This document shows, one piece after another, positions 41,952 to 50,654 of a DNA stretch of 64,000 nt. A program made the translations under genes and the position numbers. The first letter of the stretch is position 1. The number at the start of each line of letters is the position of its first letter. This DNA is from Clostridia bacterium (GTDB lineage: Bacteria > Bacillota > Clostridia > Christensenellales > Borkfalkiaceae): assembly GCA_017465865.1 (NCBI GenBank), contig JAFTVF010000003.1:62001-126000 (forward strand). Reading direction: 5' to 3'. The notes under the pieces are model-generated. The model did not search any database. It was given only the letters and a program-made list of their open reading frames with translations, and had not been told where the DNA came from.

Positions 41952-44177
41952 ATGCAGTTTCAACACTTTTTTAACGACGCACAATACGTTATGGCGGAAA
42001 GCGATTACCATTTCCCGTACGTAAGAAAGAGTTTCTTCGTTAAAGAAAAAGTACAAAAAGCAACGCTCACGGTCAGTGTGCTCGGTTTTGGCGAGGTATA
42101 CGTGAACGGGAAAAAGATCAATAACGATCTGTATCTCACTACGTATTCGCAGTACAACCGTCAGAAAAAAACGGACGTTCCCGAATTTTTTCATGAGGAC
42201 GAATTTTTCAAAGACGATATCCGTTACAGCGTTTACGTTTCTTCGTTCGACGTCAGCGCGGAGATCCGCGAGGGCAAAAACGCGGTCGGCGTGCTCGTTT
42301 CGGGCGGTTGGTATCGTTCGGGGCGGGATATGTATAATTCTTTCCGTAACTACGGCGATACCCGCGTCTGCTTCCGTATCGAGATAGAAACGGTAACGGG
42401 CGCAAGATATACCGTAAATTCGGACGAGGCGTGCAAATGGCAGGAAAGCTTTTTGATCAAAGGCGGCGTGTTTGAAGAAGAACAGGACGAAAATAAAGAA
42501 ATTGCCGACTTTGCTTTGCCCGACTACGACGATTCCGCGTGGAAACCCGTTGCGATCGGAGAAGCGCCGCAAGCCGAATACCGCGCGTTGGATTGTCCGG
42601 GTAATAAAATTATGCGTACGGTAACGGCAAAGCTCGTAAAAGCTAAGGGGCATACCAAAATCTACGACGCAGGGGAAAATTTGACGGGCTATCCCGTGAT
42701 CCTTTCCTCGGGTATGAAAGACGATACGATCGTTTGCCGTTATTCGGAGGAGCTGACCCCCGACGGCGAGCTGGACGAAAAACACGTATACGGTCAAAAA
42801 TCGGTATTCCGCACGGACGGCAGAAAGGAACACCGTCTGCGCTTTACGTGGCACGGCTTCCGCTATTTCGAGATAACCTCCGAAAACGGCGATGACTTGC
42901 AATGCGAAAAGGTTGCGGTCGTGCATGCGGATATCCAACAGACTTCTGCGTTCTCCTGTGATAGCGAGATCACGAATTGGCTGCACGACGCGTACGTGCG
43001 TACGCAGCTTGCCAACTATCAGTGCGGCGTGCCTACCGACTGTCCGCATATCGAAAGAAAGGGGTATACGGGCGACGGTCAAATTCTTTGCGAAACGGCG
43101 ATGCAAATGTTCGGCGCGAAACGCCTGTATAAAAAATGGATACAGGACATCAGCGACTGTCAAGACCGCAAAACGGGCTTTGTGCATTACACCGCGCCCG
43201 TGTTCATTGGTTGCAGCGGCGGCCCGGGCGGTTGGAGCGTTGCGATCGTTACCGTACCCTATCAGTATTATAAAGCGTACGGCGACGTCGAACTCCTCAA
43301 AACCTATTATCCCCAAATGACAGCGTACGTAAACTTTATGCAGAATAATCTCCAACGGAGCTTGATAACCCTGAAAAATCGGTCGAATACCCGCTGCCTC
43401 GGGGATTGGAATTCTCTTTGCTTCGAACTCTTGCCCAGTCGTTTTGCAAATTCGTGTATGTACGTGGACGCATTGCAAAAGTTGCAAGAGATCGCCAAAA
43501 CCGTAGGCGCGGACGGAGATATTCCCGCATTAAAGGAAAAGGAAGAACAGGTAAAAGCCGCGATCGTAAAAGCCTTTTACGACCCTGAAACGGGGGATTT
43601 CTGTTGGAACGAGCAAGCCTCTAACGCTTTTGCGTTAAAGATCGGTTTGGGCGATAAACGAACGCTTGCAAACCTCGTAAATCGCTATCGGGAAACAAAA
43701 ACCTACGACACGGGTATTTTCGGTACGAAAATTTTAACGGAAGTGCTCTTGCAAAACGGTGCGGCGGACGTGGCGTACGGGCTTTGGAGCTCCGACGTAA
43801 GCTCGTCTTTCGGGCAATGGAAAAAAGACGGTGCGACGACGCTTCGAGAGGCTTGGCGGTATGCAAGAAGTTATAATCACCCGATGTTCGGCGCGTTGGT
43901 CGGATATTTCTATCAATATATCCTCGGTATCCGTCAAACGGAAAATAGCGCGGGCTATACAGAAATCATTATAAACCCCTTGAACTTTTTAAGAATCGGA
44001 AAAGCGGAAGGCTCGCTGGAAACGGAAAAGGGCGAGATTGGCGTGGCGTTCCACACGGAAAAGGCAGGCAAACGCTTCCTCGTACGTATTCCCGAGGGAG
44101 TGAAAGCGCGCTTTGTTTACGAGGGCGTGGAAAAACCGCTCAAATCGGGCGAAAACGAGATATTTTGCAGAGTGTAA
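41952..44177 (+). CDS. alpha-L-rhamnosidase, GH78
   Basis: It releases terminal alpha-L-rhamnose from plant or bacterial glycans. The 741-residue product has an N-terminal beta-sandwich with GFGEVYVNGKKI and a central (alpha/alpha)6 barrel. The family's acid motif DCPHxER is seen as DCPHIERKGYTGDG (Glu about 368), and the base motif as GATTLREAW (Glu about 633). A C-terminal beta domain follows. It has no signal peptide, so it acts on imported oligosaccharides. It is divergent from araC and first in the enzyme cluster. The usual Trp in TLWE is replaced by Arg (TLRE). Confidence 0.88.
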   Translation: MQFQHFFNDAQYVMAESDYHFPYVRKSFFVKEKVQKATLTVSVLGFGEVYVNGKKINNDLYLTTYSQYNRQKKTDVPEFFHEDEFFKDDIRYSVYVSSFDVSAEIREGKNAVGVLVSGGWYRSGRDMYNSFRNYGDTRVCFRIEIETVTGARYTVNSDEACKWQESFLIKGGVFEEEQDENKEIADFALPDYDDSAWKPVAIGEAPQAEYRALDCPGNKIMRTVTAKLVKAKGHTKIYDAGENLTGYPVILSSGMKDDTIVCRYSEELTPDGELDEKHVYGQKSVFRTDGRKEHRLRFTWHGFRYFEITSENGDDLQCEKVAVVHADIQQTSAFSCDSEITNWLHDAYVRTQLANYQCGVPTDCPHIERKGYTGDGQILCETAMQMFGAKRLYKKWIQDISDCQDRKTGFVHYTAPVFIGCSGGPGGWSVAIVTVPYQYYKAYGDVELLKTYYPQMTAYVNFMQNNLQRSLITLKNRSNTRCLGDWNSLCFELLPSRFANSCMYVDALQKLQEIAKTVGADGDIPALKEKEEQVKAAIVKAFYDPETGDFCWNEQASNAFALKIGLGDKRTLANLVNRYRETKTYDTGIFGTKILTEVLLQNGAADVAYGLWSSDVSSSFGQWKKDGATTLREAWRYARSYNHPMFGALVGYFYQYILGIRQTENSAGYTEIIINPLNFLRIGKAEGSLETEKGEIGVAFHTEKAGKRFLVRIPEGVKARFVYEGVEKPLKSGENEIFCRV

Positions 44178-44216
44178 ATTGGTTAATAAATCATAGCAAT
44201 TGGTAAAAAATACGTC

Positions 44217-44245
44217 TTGATTTTTCACCCAAAGTGTTGTATCAT
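44217..44245 (+). promoter_or_regulatory. promoter of the large repeat-protein gene
   Basis: TTGATT (44217-44222), 17 bases, TATCAT (44240-44245). Confidence 0.6.
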
Positions 44246-44270
44246 AAAATTATAAAATTTCAAAATAAAA

Positions 44271-44400
44271 ACAGGCGTACGCCTTTCTATCCCGTACACG
44301 GGATAGAAAAAAGGATTTGATAGAAAGGCGCGCCGAAAAATTCGGAAAGGACCGAAAAAGGAAAACGGAAACAAGCGCCGTTTTCCCTTTCGAGGTTTTT
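44271..44400 (+). promoter_or_regulatory. structured leader of the large repeat-protein gene
   Basis: Three hairpins follow each other: TTTCTATCCCG-TACA-CGGGATAGAAA (about 44284-44310), CCGAA-AAA-TTCGG (about 44333-44345) and GGAAAACGG...CCGTTTTCC (about 44359-44388). No known riboswitch is recognised. They may stabilise the long mRNA. Confidence 0.5.
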
Positions 44401-44425
44401 AATAAACAATATTAGGAGGAGCACA

Positions 44426-47400
44426 ATGATTACAAAAACAGCAAAAAGAATTCTGCTTGCATTATGCACCGCTTTGGCAGCGGTCTGCGTCCTTTTTGCG
44501 ATCAGCTTCAAACCGACGCCCGCAAAGGCGTCAACGACGGCTTCCGGCTTGACGGAAGTAACGATGAACAGGGTCAGCGCAAGCGCGGGCGTTGCCTCAA
44601 ACGTTGAATACCTTGAATTCGACGGGCTTTCGGGAGATACCTATTTCCTCGTAGAGTTCGACGGAAAAAACGTGCCTAATTTTGCATTCAACGCTGTATC
44701 GGGGCTTTCGACTTGGGCTGGAGAAGATCAAGCCACGGCAGGCGTGTTTATGACTTTTTCCAGAGAACAGAGCGAAACGGGAACGAGATTGTGCGTAGGC
44801 GTGAAGACGCTTTCGCAATGGAAAACTTTTCCCTCGAGTTATGGTCTGGCGAATTTTAACGATAGCAAGCATTACGTAATGATCGTCGGCTTTGATTATT
44901 CTTCAAGAACATTCTATAATTATATTTATACTTTGGACGAAAATAACGCCCTTACTTACGTATTCAGTTTTGAAGAATACGTAGGCGTTAGTTGGGGGCA
45001 AGGTAGTAAAGCCGTCATTTATCCTCATATCGATGGTAGTACTGAAAGTAAGGAAACCGTTAGTGCGGAAAGCATCACTTTCCAATACGCAACGCCGCAA
45101 GCCAGCCTTTCGGCTCTTGTCAACAGCCTTTCCGACGAGTGCGTGTATAAAGAGGAATTGAGTGGCAAACTCGGCGTGTTCGGACAACAGGTTACGTGGG
45201 ATAAAGTATATGCGACCGCAGGCGTTGCAGAAGGTGTCGATTATCTTGAATTCGACGGGCTTTCCGGCGATACGTGGTTTATGTTGGAATTTACGGGACA
45301 GAGTATTCCCAACTTTGCTTTGAACGCAAAGAACGCATATTCCACTTGGAATAATGAAGGCTATTCAAATGCAGGTATTTTTGCTACGTTCTCTCAAGAA
45401 AATGATTGGGGAAGATTCAAGGCAACGAGTAGCCTGAAGACTGATTCGAGTGCGGGCGTTTGGGTAAGTATGGCTGGATCTTCAAGCATGCCCTTAGGTA
45501 TCGCTAATTTTAACAATTCCACGAAATACGTATTGATCTTTGGTTTTGATAAAGACAGCGGCGTAGAGACGGCTACGAAAGAGACGTTGCATTATTATCT
45601 GTATTCGGTGGACGAGAACGGCACGCTGACGAAAGTAGTTGGACAAAAACTTCAACATACCAACGGCGATACGGAATTCGCACTTCCCGACGCAGGCGGT
45701 AGTAAAGCGGTTATCTACCCGCATATCCGTAACAATTCCAATCCGGGTTACGATACCTATTCGCCGCAAATCACGTTCAGTTATATCACCCCTCAGCAGA
45801 GCTTGTCCGAGCTTGTAAATAGCGTAAACGAACACCACGCATATCGCGCGCAGCTCGAAACGTTGCTTGCGGAAGAGGCTGTGTATAACTATTCTACGCA
45901 GACTTTGAACATTTCCTCTAATAGCAGCCATACGGTTACGGATAAAACGGCAGAAGCGATTTCCTTTAACGGCTTTGACGGGGATACCTATATGCTTGTG
46001 GATTTCGTAGGACGGAATGCGCCTAACTTTGCGTTTAATGCTACGACCGTATATTCCGATTTTTCATTAGCCGGTGCAAAAACTGCCGACGCGGGGAATA
46101 TGATTTGGAACGCGTGGGGCAATTTGAAATTTACGAAAGGACACGGCGGCGGCGGTGCTGAATATTTCAACCAAAGTACAGATACAGCAGACGGTGTGCA
46201 GGGCTTTGGTCAAGCGAGATTTGTTGCAGGAACGAAATACGTTGTGATCGGTGCGTACGACAAAGAGGATAGCGGGATAACGATGACCTATTATATCTTC
46301 ACGGTTGCCACCGACGGTACGGTAACGGAGGCAAGACCCTCCGTATCGACAACGGACTCGCGTATGCCAGAGGCGACTGGGGATAAAGCGGTTATTTATC
46401 CTTATATCGGCGCAGGCTTGTCGAGTACGAAGACTACCTTTAATCTGGTAAATCCTGCGGATACTATGCAAGGACTGCTTGCGAATATTCCCGATACCTG
46501 CGCGTATAAGCAATCGTTAAGCGATTACTTTACGTCCAGCTATACCGTAACGGTACAGAACGAAAAAGGCGAAGAGATCACGACTGCTTCGGTCAAAGAC
46601 GGCGATACGTATACGTTGCCGACGAGCGATATTGCAAACTTCGTGGCTTGGGAGATCGACGGCAAGCTGTATAAAGCGGGCACGGCGATCACCGTAACGG
46701 GCGACGTTACCGTGAAAGCGGTATGCTTTGATTTTGCCTTAGAAGACGGCGCTTCGATCCGCATTTCGTCTACGACGGAGTACCACGGCGGTTTGCGCTT
46801 CACCGTAAAGGCGAACACGGCGCAGCTCACCTCGCTCGGCGCGACGGTTTACGGGTTCGTATTGCCTACCGATTCCATTTCGGGCGAGCTTGATAAAACG
46901 GACGCAACCAACGCGACGGAGCTTGAAAATTCCGTAACGGACGGCGATTATACCGTCTATTATATCACGCTTACCAACGTATTGTATTCCAACTACAACC
47001 GCGCGTTCTCGGCGATGGCGTACGTAGAGCTTACGCTTGCGGACGAAACGACGATGACGGTACAGACGGCTTACGACGCGGAAAAGAATTCCCGTTGTCT
47101 GTACGATATCGCGGTAGACGCTTATAACGATACGGCGGAATATTCCAAGTATACGAGCGATCAAAAGAAAGTCGTTACCGATTATATCAATTCTACGGTA
47201 AATCTTATCAAGATTGACGATGATACGTATCAGGTAGCGACGGTAGAAGACGGTTTGACTGCTGAGTACGTAAGAGGGTATACGGTAGTAACCAACTACG
47301 ACGACGCAAACGAGCGCTTGGTATTTACGATCACGATCACGATCGACAGCAAGCTGATCTCGACGAGCGACGATCTTCCGCACGTGCCTGTAACGGTATG

Positions 47401-47494
47401 GGCTTCGGACGGTAACGGCGGTTACGTTGCAGAGCGTATGTCGGTAACCGTACAATCGTATACGAACGGAGTTGCAACACTTTTTTTCCGATAA
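44426..47494 (+). CDS. secreted repeat protein, first part of a frameshifted repeat-plus-enzyme protein
   Basis: The 1022 codons run to a TAA at 47492. Signal peptide about 1-35 (cut near AKA-ST). Three copies of a domain of about 200 residues follow (about 43-235, 256-470, 492-690). Each opens with a pattern like TMNRVSASAGVA, then YLEFDGLSGDTYFLVEF and NVPNFAFNA, and later GSKAVIYPHI. A short beta-grasp-like module (about 705-770) and an Ig-like region precede the end. The reading frame is closed by a run of seven T. In the -1 frame the sequence continues without a break into an enzyme domain, so the intact protein would be about 1538 residues. Confidence 0.8.
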   Translation: MITKTAKRILLALCTALAAVCVLFAISFKPTPAKASTTASGLTEVTMNRVSASAGVASNVEYLEFDGLSGDTYFLVEFDGKNVPNFAFNAVSGLSTWAGEDQATAGVFMTFSREQSETGTRLCVGVKTLSQWKTFPSSYGLANFNDSKHYVMIVGFDYSSRTFYNYIYTLDENNALTYVFSFEEYVGVSWGQGSKAVIYPHIDGSTESKETVSAESITFQYATPQASLSALVNSLSDECVYKEELSGKLGVFGQQVTWDKVYATAGVAEGVDYLEFDGLSGDTWFMLEFTGQSIPNFALNAKNAYSTWNNEGYSNAGIFATFSQENDWGRFKATSSLKTDSSAGVWVSMAGSSSMPLGIANFNNSTKYVLIFGFDKDSGVETATKETLHYYLYSVDENGTLTKVVGQKLQHTNGDTEFALPDAGGSKAVIYPHIRNNSNPGYDTYSPQITFSYITPQQSLSELVNSVNEHHAYRAQLETLLAEEAVYNYSTQTLNISSNSSHTVTDKTAEAISFNGFDGDTYMLVDFVGRNAPNFAFNATTVYSDFSLAGAKTADAGNMIWNAWGNLKFTKGHGGGGAEYFNQSTDTADGVQGFGQARFVAGTKYVVIGAYDKEDSGITMTYYIFTVATDGTVTEARPSVSTTDSRMPEATGDKAVIYPYIGAGLSSTKTTFNLVNPADTMQGLLANIPDTCAYKQSLSDYFTSSYTVTVQNEKGEEITTASVKDGDTYTLPTSDIANFVAWEIDGKLYKAGTAITVTGDVTVKAVCFDFALEDGASIRISSTTEYHGGLRFTVKANTAQLTSLGATVYGFVLPTDSISGELDKTDATNATELENSVTDGDYTVYYITLTNVLYSNYNRAFSAMAYVELTLADETTMTVQTAYDAEKNSRCLYDIAVDAYNDTAEYSKYTSDQKKVVTDYINSTVNLIKIDDDTYQVATVEDGLTAEYVRGYTVVTNYDDANERLVFTITITIDSKLISTSDDLPHVPVTVWASDGNGGYVAERMSVTVQSYTNGVATLFFR

Positions 47495-47533
47495 AGCTGA
47501 ATCCGACCGCGTACTATGAAAACAGTACGGCGG
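47482..47533 (+). other. possible -1 frameshift site
   Basis: Zero-frame codons CTT TTT TTC CGA TAA give the heptamer T TTT TTC (47482-47488), a valid X XXY YYZ slippery site, with a stop one codon later. CCGC-GTACT (47507-47515) pairs with AGTAC-G-GCGG (47524-47533) as a downstream stem, 18 bases after the heptamer, somewhat far. It may instead be a plain one-base deletion. Confidence 0.5.
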
Positions 47534-49041
47534 AATACGTAACCTTTGCCTACCACGGCGTTTACGACACGTGGTGGGCGACGGGTACGCAGGGACAGGA
47601 CGATTATTATAAAGAAACCTTCGAATCCTTGGCGACGGTGGAGAACCTGCAAAAGTACAAGGATGCGGGTTTGAACGTTCTGTTTACGGGCTACGTATTC
47701 GGGTTCAGCAAGATCAACGGCGATTTTGAAAACAGCAGCTTAAAATCGGTTATGGATATGGCGGCGCAAGTGGGCTTGAAAGTGATCGTATTGGAGTCGA
47801 GTCTTCATTCGCTTTCGAGCAATGAAAGCTCTCTGATCGTTACGGACGGCTCTGAAAACGGCGTTAACTCGTTTGCTTCGCAAGATGCGCTTAACGCGCG
47901 TGTGGAATATCTCGTAGAAGATATTATCGCGCATGAGGCGTTCTACGGGTTCGTTCTCAAAGACGAGCCGAAGTATACGCAGTTTACGGCGATGGGGCAG
48001 GTGTATAAAGCGATCAAGGCGGTTGCGCCGAGCGCATACGTGAACATGAATTTATTGCCCTATTCGCCCGGGCTTATCGACGGGAATACTGATACCGAAT
48101 ACTACTGCGCGAACGAGGACGACGCGTACGTATCAGGGGCGGACGTAAGCGCGACGACGGCGGCGAAAGAGGCTTGTTACAAGGCGTATTTGCAGGCGTT
48201 TTACGAGGCGACGGGCGCGAAGATCGTGCAATACGACGATTATCCGATCAAGGAATCGGGTGTGAACGGCGATACGGGTAGCCCGTATATCCTTTCAAGC
48301 CATCTCTCGGCGTTGAAGATCGTAGCGGAGTTCTGCCGAGATAACGATCTGCAATTCAGCAAGGTATTGCAGAGCTGTGCAGGTATGACGAAACGCTCGT
48401 CCGACGGGCAATTCGTATACGCTTGGAAGAAACCGACGGAAAACGATTTCTATTGGCAGGCGTATATGGCGCTTGCAATGGGCGTGGAGGGGTATAGCTA
48501 TTGGAGTTATTATCCCGTCGTCAATCAAGGCAGCTATGAAAGCTACGACGAAACGGCGAGCTTTGTCGATCGCGAAGGGAACGTCAACGAAACGACCTAT
48601 TACACTTTGCAGACGATCCATTCGTTTATGCAGAAATACGCGAAAGTGTTAAAGAATTTCGAGTACCAAGAAATGGGCGCGTATTACGCGTTCGGCTCTG
48701 CGTATGAAGGCTCGAAGGCTTTCCTCAGTAGCGTGTCGGGTTCGCTTTCCGACGTGCAAGTAACGCTTAAAACTTCGGTTGCGAGCGGGTCTTCGGACGG
48801 CGCGGCGGTGCTTGCGACCAAGCTCTACGACGAGGAGAACGGGCAGAGCGGGTATTGGTTCGTGAACGCGGAAGATCCCGTACAGGCGGGCGTTGTGGAA
48901 TTCGACGTTACGTTCGGAAACGAATACGGACATATCGTCGTGTATAACGAGGGCGAATATACGATCTATGAATTGGACGAAAACGGCAAAGCGTCGTTCT
49001 CGCTCGAATGTGGAAGAGGGGTATTCGTTCTTCCCTACTGA
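47488..49041 (+). CDS. second part of the frameshifted protein: TIM-barrel-like enzyme domain
   Basis: About 517 residues in the -1 frame, starting PIKLNPTAYYENSTAEYVTF. It has no start codon with a ribosome site of its own; the TTG at 47629 is deep inside the domain. Residues YVTFAYHGVYDTWW align with the N-termini of the enzymes at 49060 (FGYHATCDDWY) and 61352 (FGYQAIVDDWY). Shared motifs are KDEP, NLLPYSP, QYDDYPI, YWQAYMALAMGVEGYSYW and the C-terminus CGRGVFVLPY. Asp/Glu in KDEP and QYDDYP are the likely catalytic candidates. It is probably a glycoside hydrolase of a family I cannot name, exported with the repeat domains if the frameshift works. Confidence 0.7.
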   Translation, partial: PIKLNPTAYYENSTAEYVTFAYHGVYDTWWATGTQGQDDYYKETFESLATVENLQKYKDAGLNVLFTGYVFGFSKINGDFENSSLKSVMDMAAQVGLKVIVLESSLHSLSSNESSLIVTDGSENGVNSFASQDALNARVEYLVEDIIAHEAFYGFVLKDEPKYTQFTAMGQVYKAIKAVAPSAYVNMNLLPYSPGLIDGNTDTEYYCANEDDAYVSGADVSATTAAKEACYKAYLQAFYEATGAKIVQYDDYPIKESGVNGDTGSPYILSSHLSALKIVAEFCRDNDLQFSKVLQSCAGMTKRSSDGQFVYAWKKPTENDFYWQAYMALAMGVEGYSYWSYYPVVNQGSYESYDETASFVDREGNVNETTYYTLQTIHSFMQKYAKVLKNFEYQEMGAYYAFGSAYEGSKAFLSSVSGSLSDVQVTLKTSVASGSSDGAAVLATKLYDEENGQSGYWFVNAEDPVQAGVVEFDVTFGNEYGHIVVYNEGEYTIYELDENGKASFSLECGRGVFVLPY

Positions 49042-49059
49042 GAAACATAGGAGATAATT

Positions 49060-50490
49060 ATGATTTTGCAAGATGAATTTTTAATTTTCGGCTATCACGC
49101 GACCTGCGACGATTGGTACGGCTACAAAGGCGTTCGGACCTATCTTGAAAAAAGTCTTTTGACGCAGGAAGCTATGCGCGCTTATAAGCAAGCGGGGTTT
49201 AACGTATATTTTGCTTCTTACGTAGTAGGCTGGAACGGCGACGAATGCAGAGGCAAGTTTGCGGAAAGCAAATTGAAAAAGGTATTGGATCAAGCGCACG
49301 ACGAGGGACTGAAAGCGTTCTTTTTCGAAGAAAACCTGCACCGTTTGTCGGGCAGACAGGAAGGGCTTATCAATCCCGAAAAAGCGGACGGGTTTAACTA
49401 TTTCGCTTCGGAAAAGGAGCTTGACGAGTATATCGAGGCGTGCCTTAGAGAGCCTATGTCGCACCCTGCCGCGATCGGCGTATCGACGAAGGACGAACCG
49501 CTGTGGACGATGTTCACGGCGTACGGGCAGGTGTACAGATCGTTGAAGCGGATCTATCCGAATATCTATATCAACGCAAACCTGTTGCCGTATTCTTCCG
49601 AGCTGGTAACGCGCGAGCACAGAGGCTTTTACTGTCCGAACGAGGAAGACCTCGGTCCTGTCGAAGCGTACAGAACGTACGTGAAGAAGTTCTGCGAAGA
49701 AACCGACCCCGATTTCGTGCAGTACGACGATTATCCCGTGCACGAGCGGGATACGGGCGAGAAGTACCTTATCAACGGGCATTTGATGAACGCGCAGATG
49801 GTGGCGGAGATCTGTAAAGAACGGAAAGTACCGTTCAGCAAGGTGTTCCAAGCCTGTCAGCTGTTCACCACGGGCAAGCTGTGTAAAAAGCCGACCGAGC
49901 GGGATATGTATTGGCAGATGAATATCGGTATGGCGATGGGGATCAAGATATACAGCTATTGGACGTACTACCCCGTCGTAAACGCGGGCTTTGAAACGTA
50001 TGACGACACCGCTTGTTTCGTTACCAAGCAGGGTAAGCCTAATCCCTTGTATTATTGGATGCAGCGTATCCACGGTGAAATGCAAAAGGTGGCGAAAACG
50101 CTGTTGAAATTCAATTTCGAGGGCATGAACGTATATCTCAAAGACGAAGTGCCCGGCGATTGCAATTTCGCGAAAGAATTCCTGCGGGAAACGGAGGACG
50201 GGAATATCCGTTCGTACGAGTTCCGCAAGGCGCAAGACGTGAAAATGAAAAACGGCGGCGTGGCGCTTATCACCGAGCTGTACGACGAAAAAGCGGACCG
50301 TTACGGATATTATATCGTCAATGCGACCGATCCCGAAATGAACGCGGCGCAGGAAATCAGCGTAGCGTTTGCGGACTGTAATAACGCGACGGTATTGTAT
50401 AAAGGCGAAGAAACAACGATCGAACTCGTAAACGGCGAGGGGAAATTCTCGCTCGATTGCGGACAGGGCGTGTTCGTGTTGCCCTACTAA
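49060..50490 (+). CDS. TIM-barrel-like enzyme, cytoplasmic paralogue
   Basis: The 476-residue product (MILQDEFLIFGYHATCDDWY) has no signal peptide, so unlike its two paralogues it should act inside the cell. It carries the shared motifs GVRTYLEKSLLT, STKDEPLWTMF (about 146), NLLPYSS, VQYDDYPV (about 227), YWQMNIGMAMGIKIYSYWTY and the end CGQGVFVLPY. The set of three suggests the same linkage is attacked outside and inside the cell. Ribosome site TAGGAG. A tight spacing of 18 bases after the frameshifted gene indicates one operon. Confidence 0.7.
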   Translation: MILQDEFLIFGYHATCDDWYGYKGVRTYLEKSLLTQEAMRAYKQAGFNVYFASYVVGWNGDECRGKFAESKLKKVLDQAHDEGLKAFFFEENLHRLSGRQEGLINPEKADGFNYFASEKELDEYIEACLREPMSHPAAIGVSTKDEPLWTMFTAYGQVYRSLKRIYPNIYINANLLPYSSELVTREHRGFYCPNEEDLGPVEAYRTYVKKFCEETDPDFVQYDDYPVHERDTGEKYLINGHLMNAQMVAEICKERKVPFSKVFQACQLFTTGKLCKKPTERDMYWQMNIGMAMGIKIYSYWTYYPVVNAGFETYDDTACFVTKQGKPNPLYYWMQRIHGEMQKVAKTLLKFNFEGMNVYLKDEVPGDCNFAKEFLRETEDGNIRSYEFRKAQDVKMKNGGVALITELYDEKADRYGYYIVNATDPEMNAAQEISVAFADCNNATVLYKGEETTIELVNGEGKFSLDCGQGVFVLPY

Positions 50491-50510
50491 CAAACAAAAA
50501 GGGGATCATC

Positions 50511-50642
50511 ATGATTAAAAAATACGAAGAACCTATTCTTTTAGTTACGAAACTTATAAACAGAGATTGCATTTGCACGAGTACGGACAAAGCGGATAAC
50601 TATATCCCTGACGATTTCGACGATTACGTGTTACAGCAATAA
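50511..50642 (+). CDS. 43-residue peptide, KYEEP...CTS type
   Basis: It reads MIKKYEEPILLVTKLINRDC followed by ICTSTDKADN and an acidic tail ending DDYVLQQ. The ATG at 50511 follows AAAAAGGGGATC. Short peptides with a basic start, K-Y-E-x-P, a hydrophobic stretch and a D-x-I-x-T-S-like site are common in gut Firmicutes. They look like small precursor or secreted peptides, but their role is not settled. The gene lies between two enzyme genes with normal operon spacing (20 and 12 bases), so it is very likely transcribed. Too short for confident family assignment. Confidence 0.55.
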   Translation: MIKKYEEPILLVTKLINRDCICTSTDKADNYIPDDFDDYVLQQ

Positions 50643-50654
50643 AGAAGTACTACT

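Noticed and set aside
47629..49041. Independent gene starting at 47629
   Set aside because: The start would be a TTG inside a domain whose first 45 residues are coded upstream in the same frame and match paralogues; no ribosome site.
49081..50493. Antisense frame of 470 codons over the cytoplasmic enzyme
   Set aside because: The plus-strand protein has two paralogues in the window; the reverse does not.
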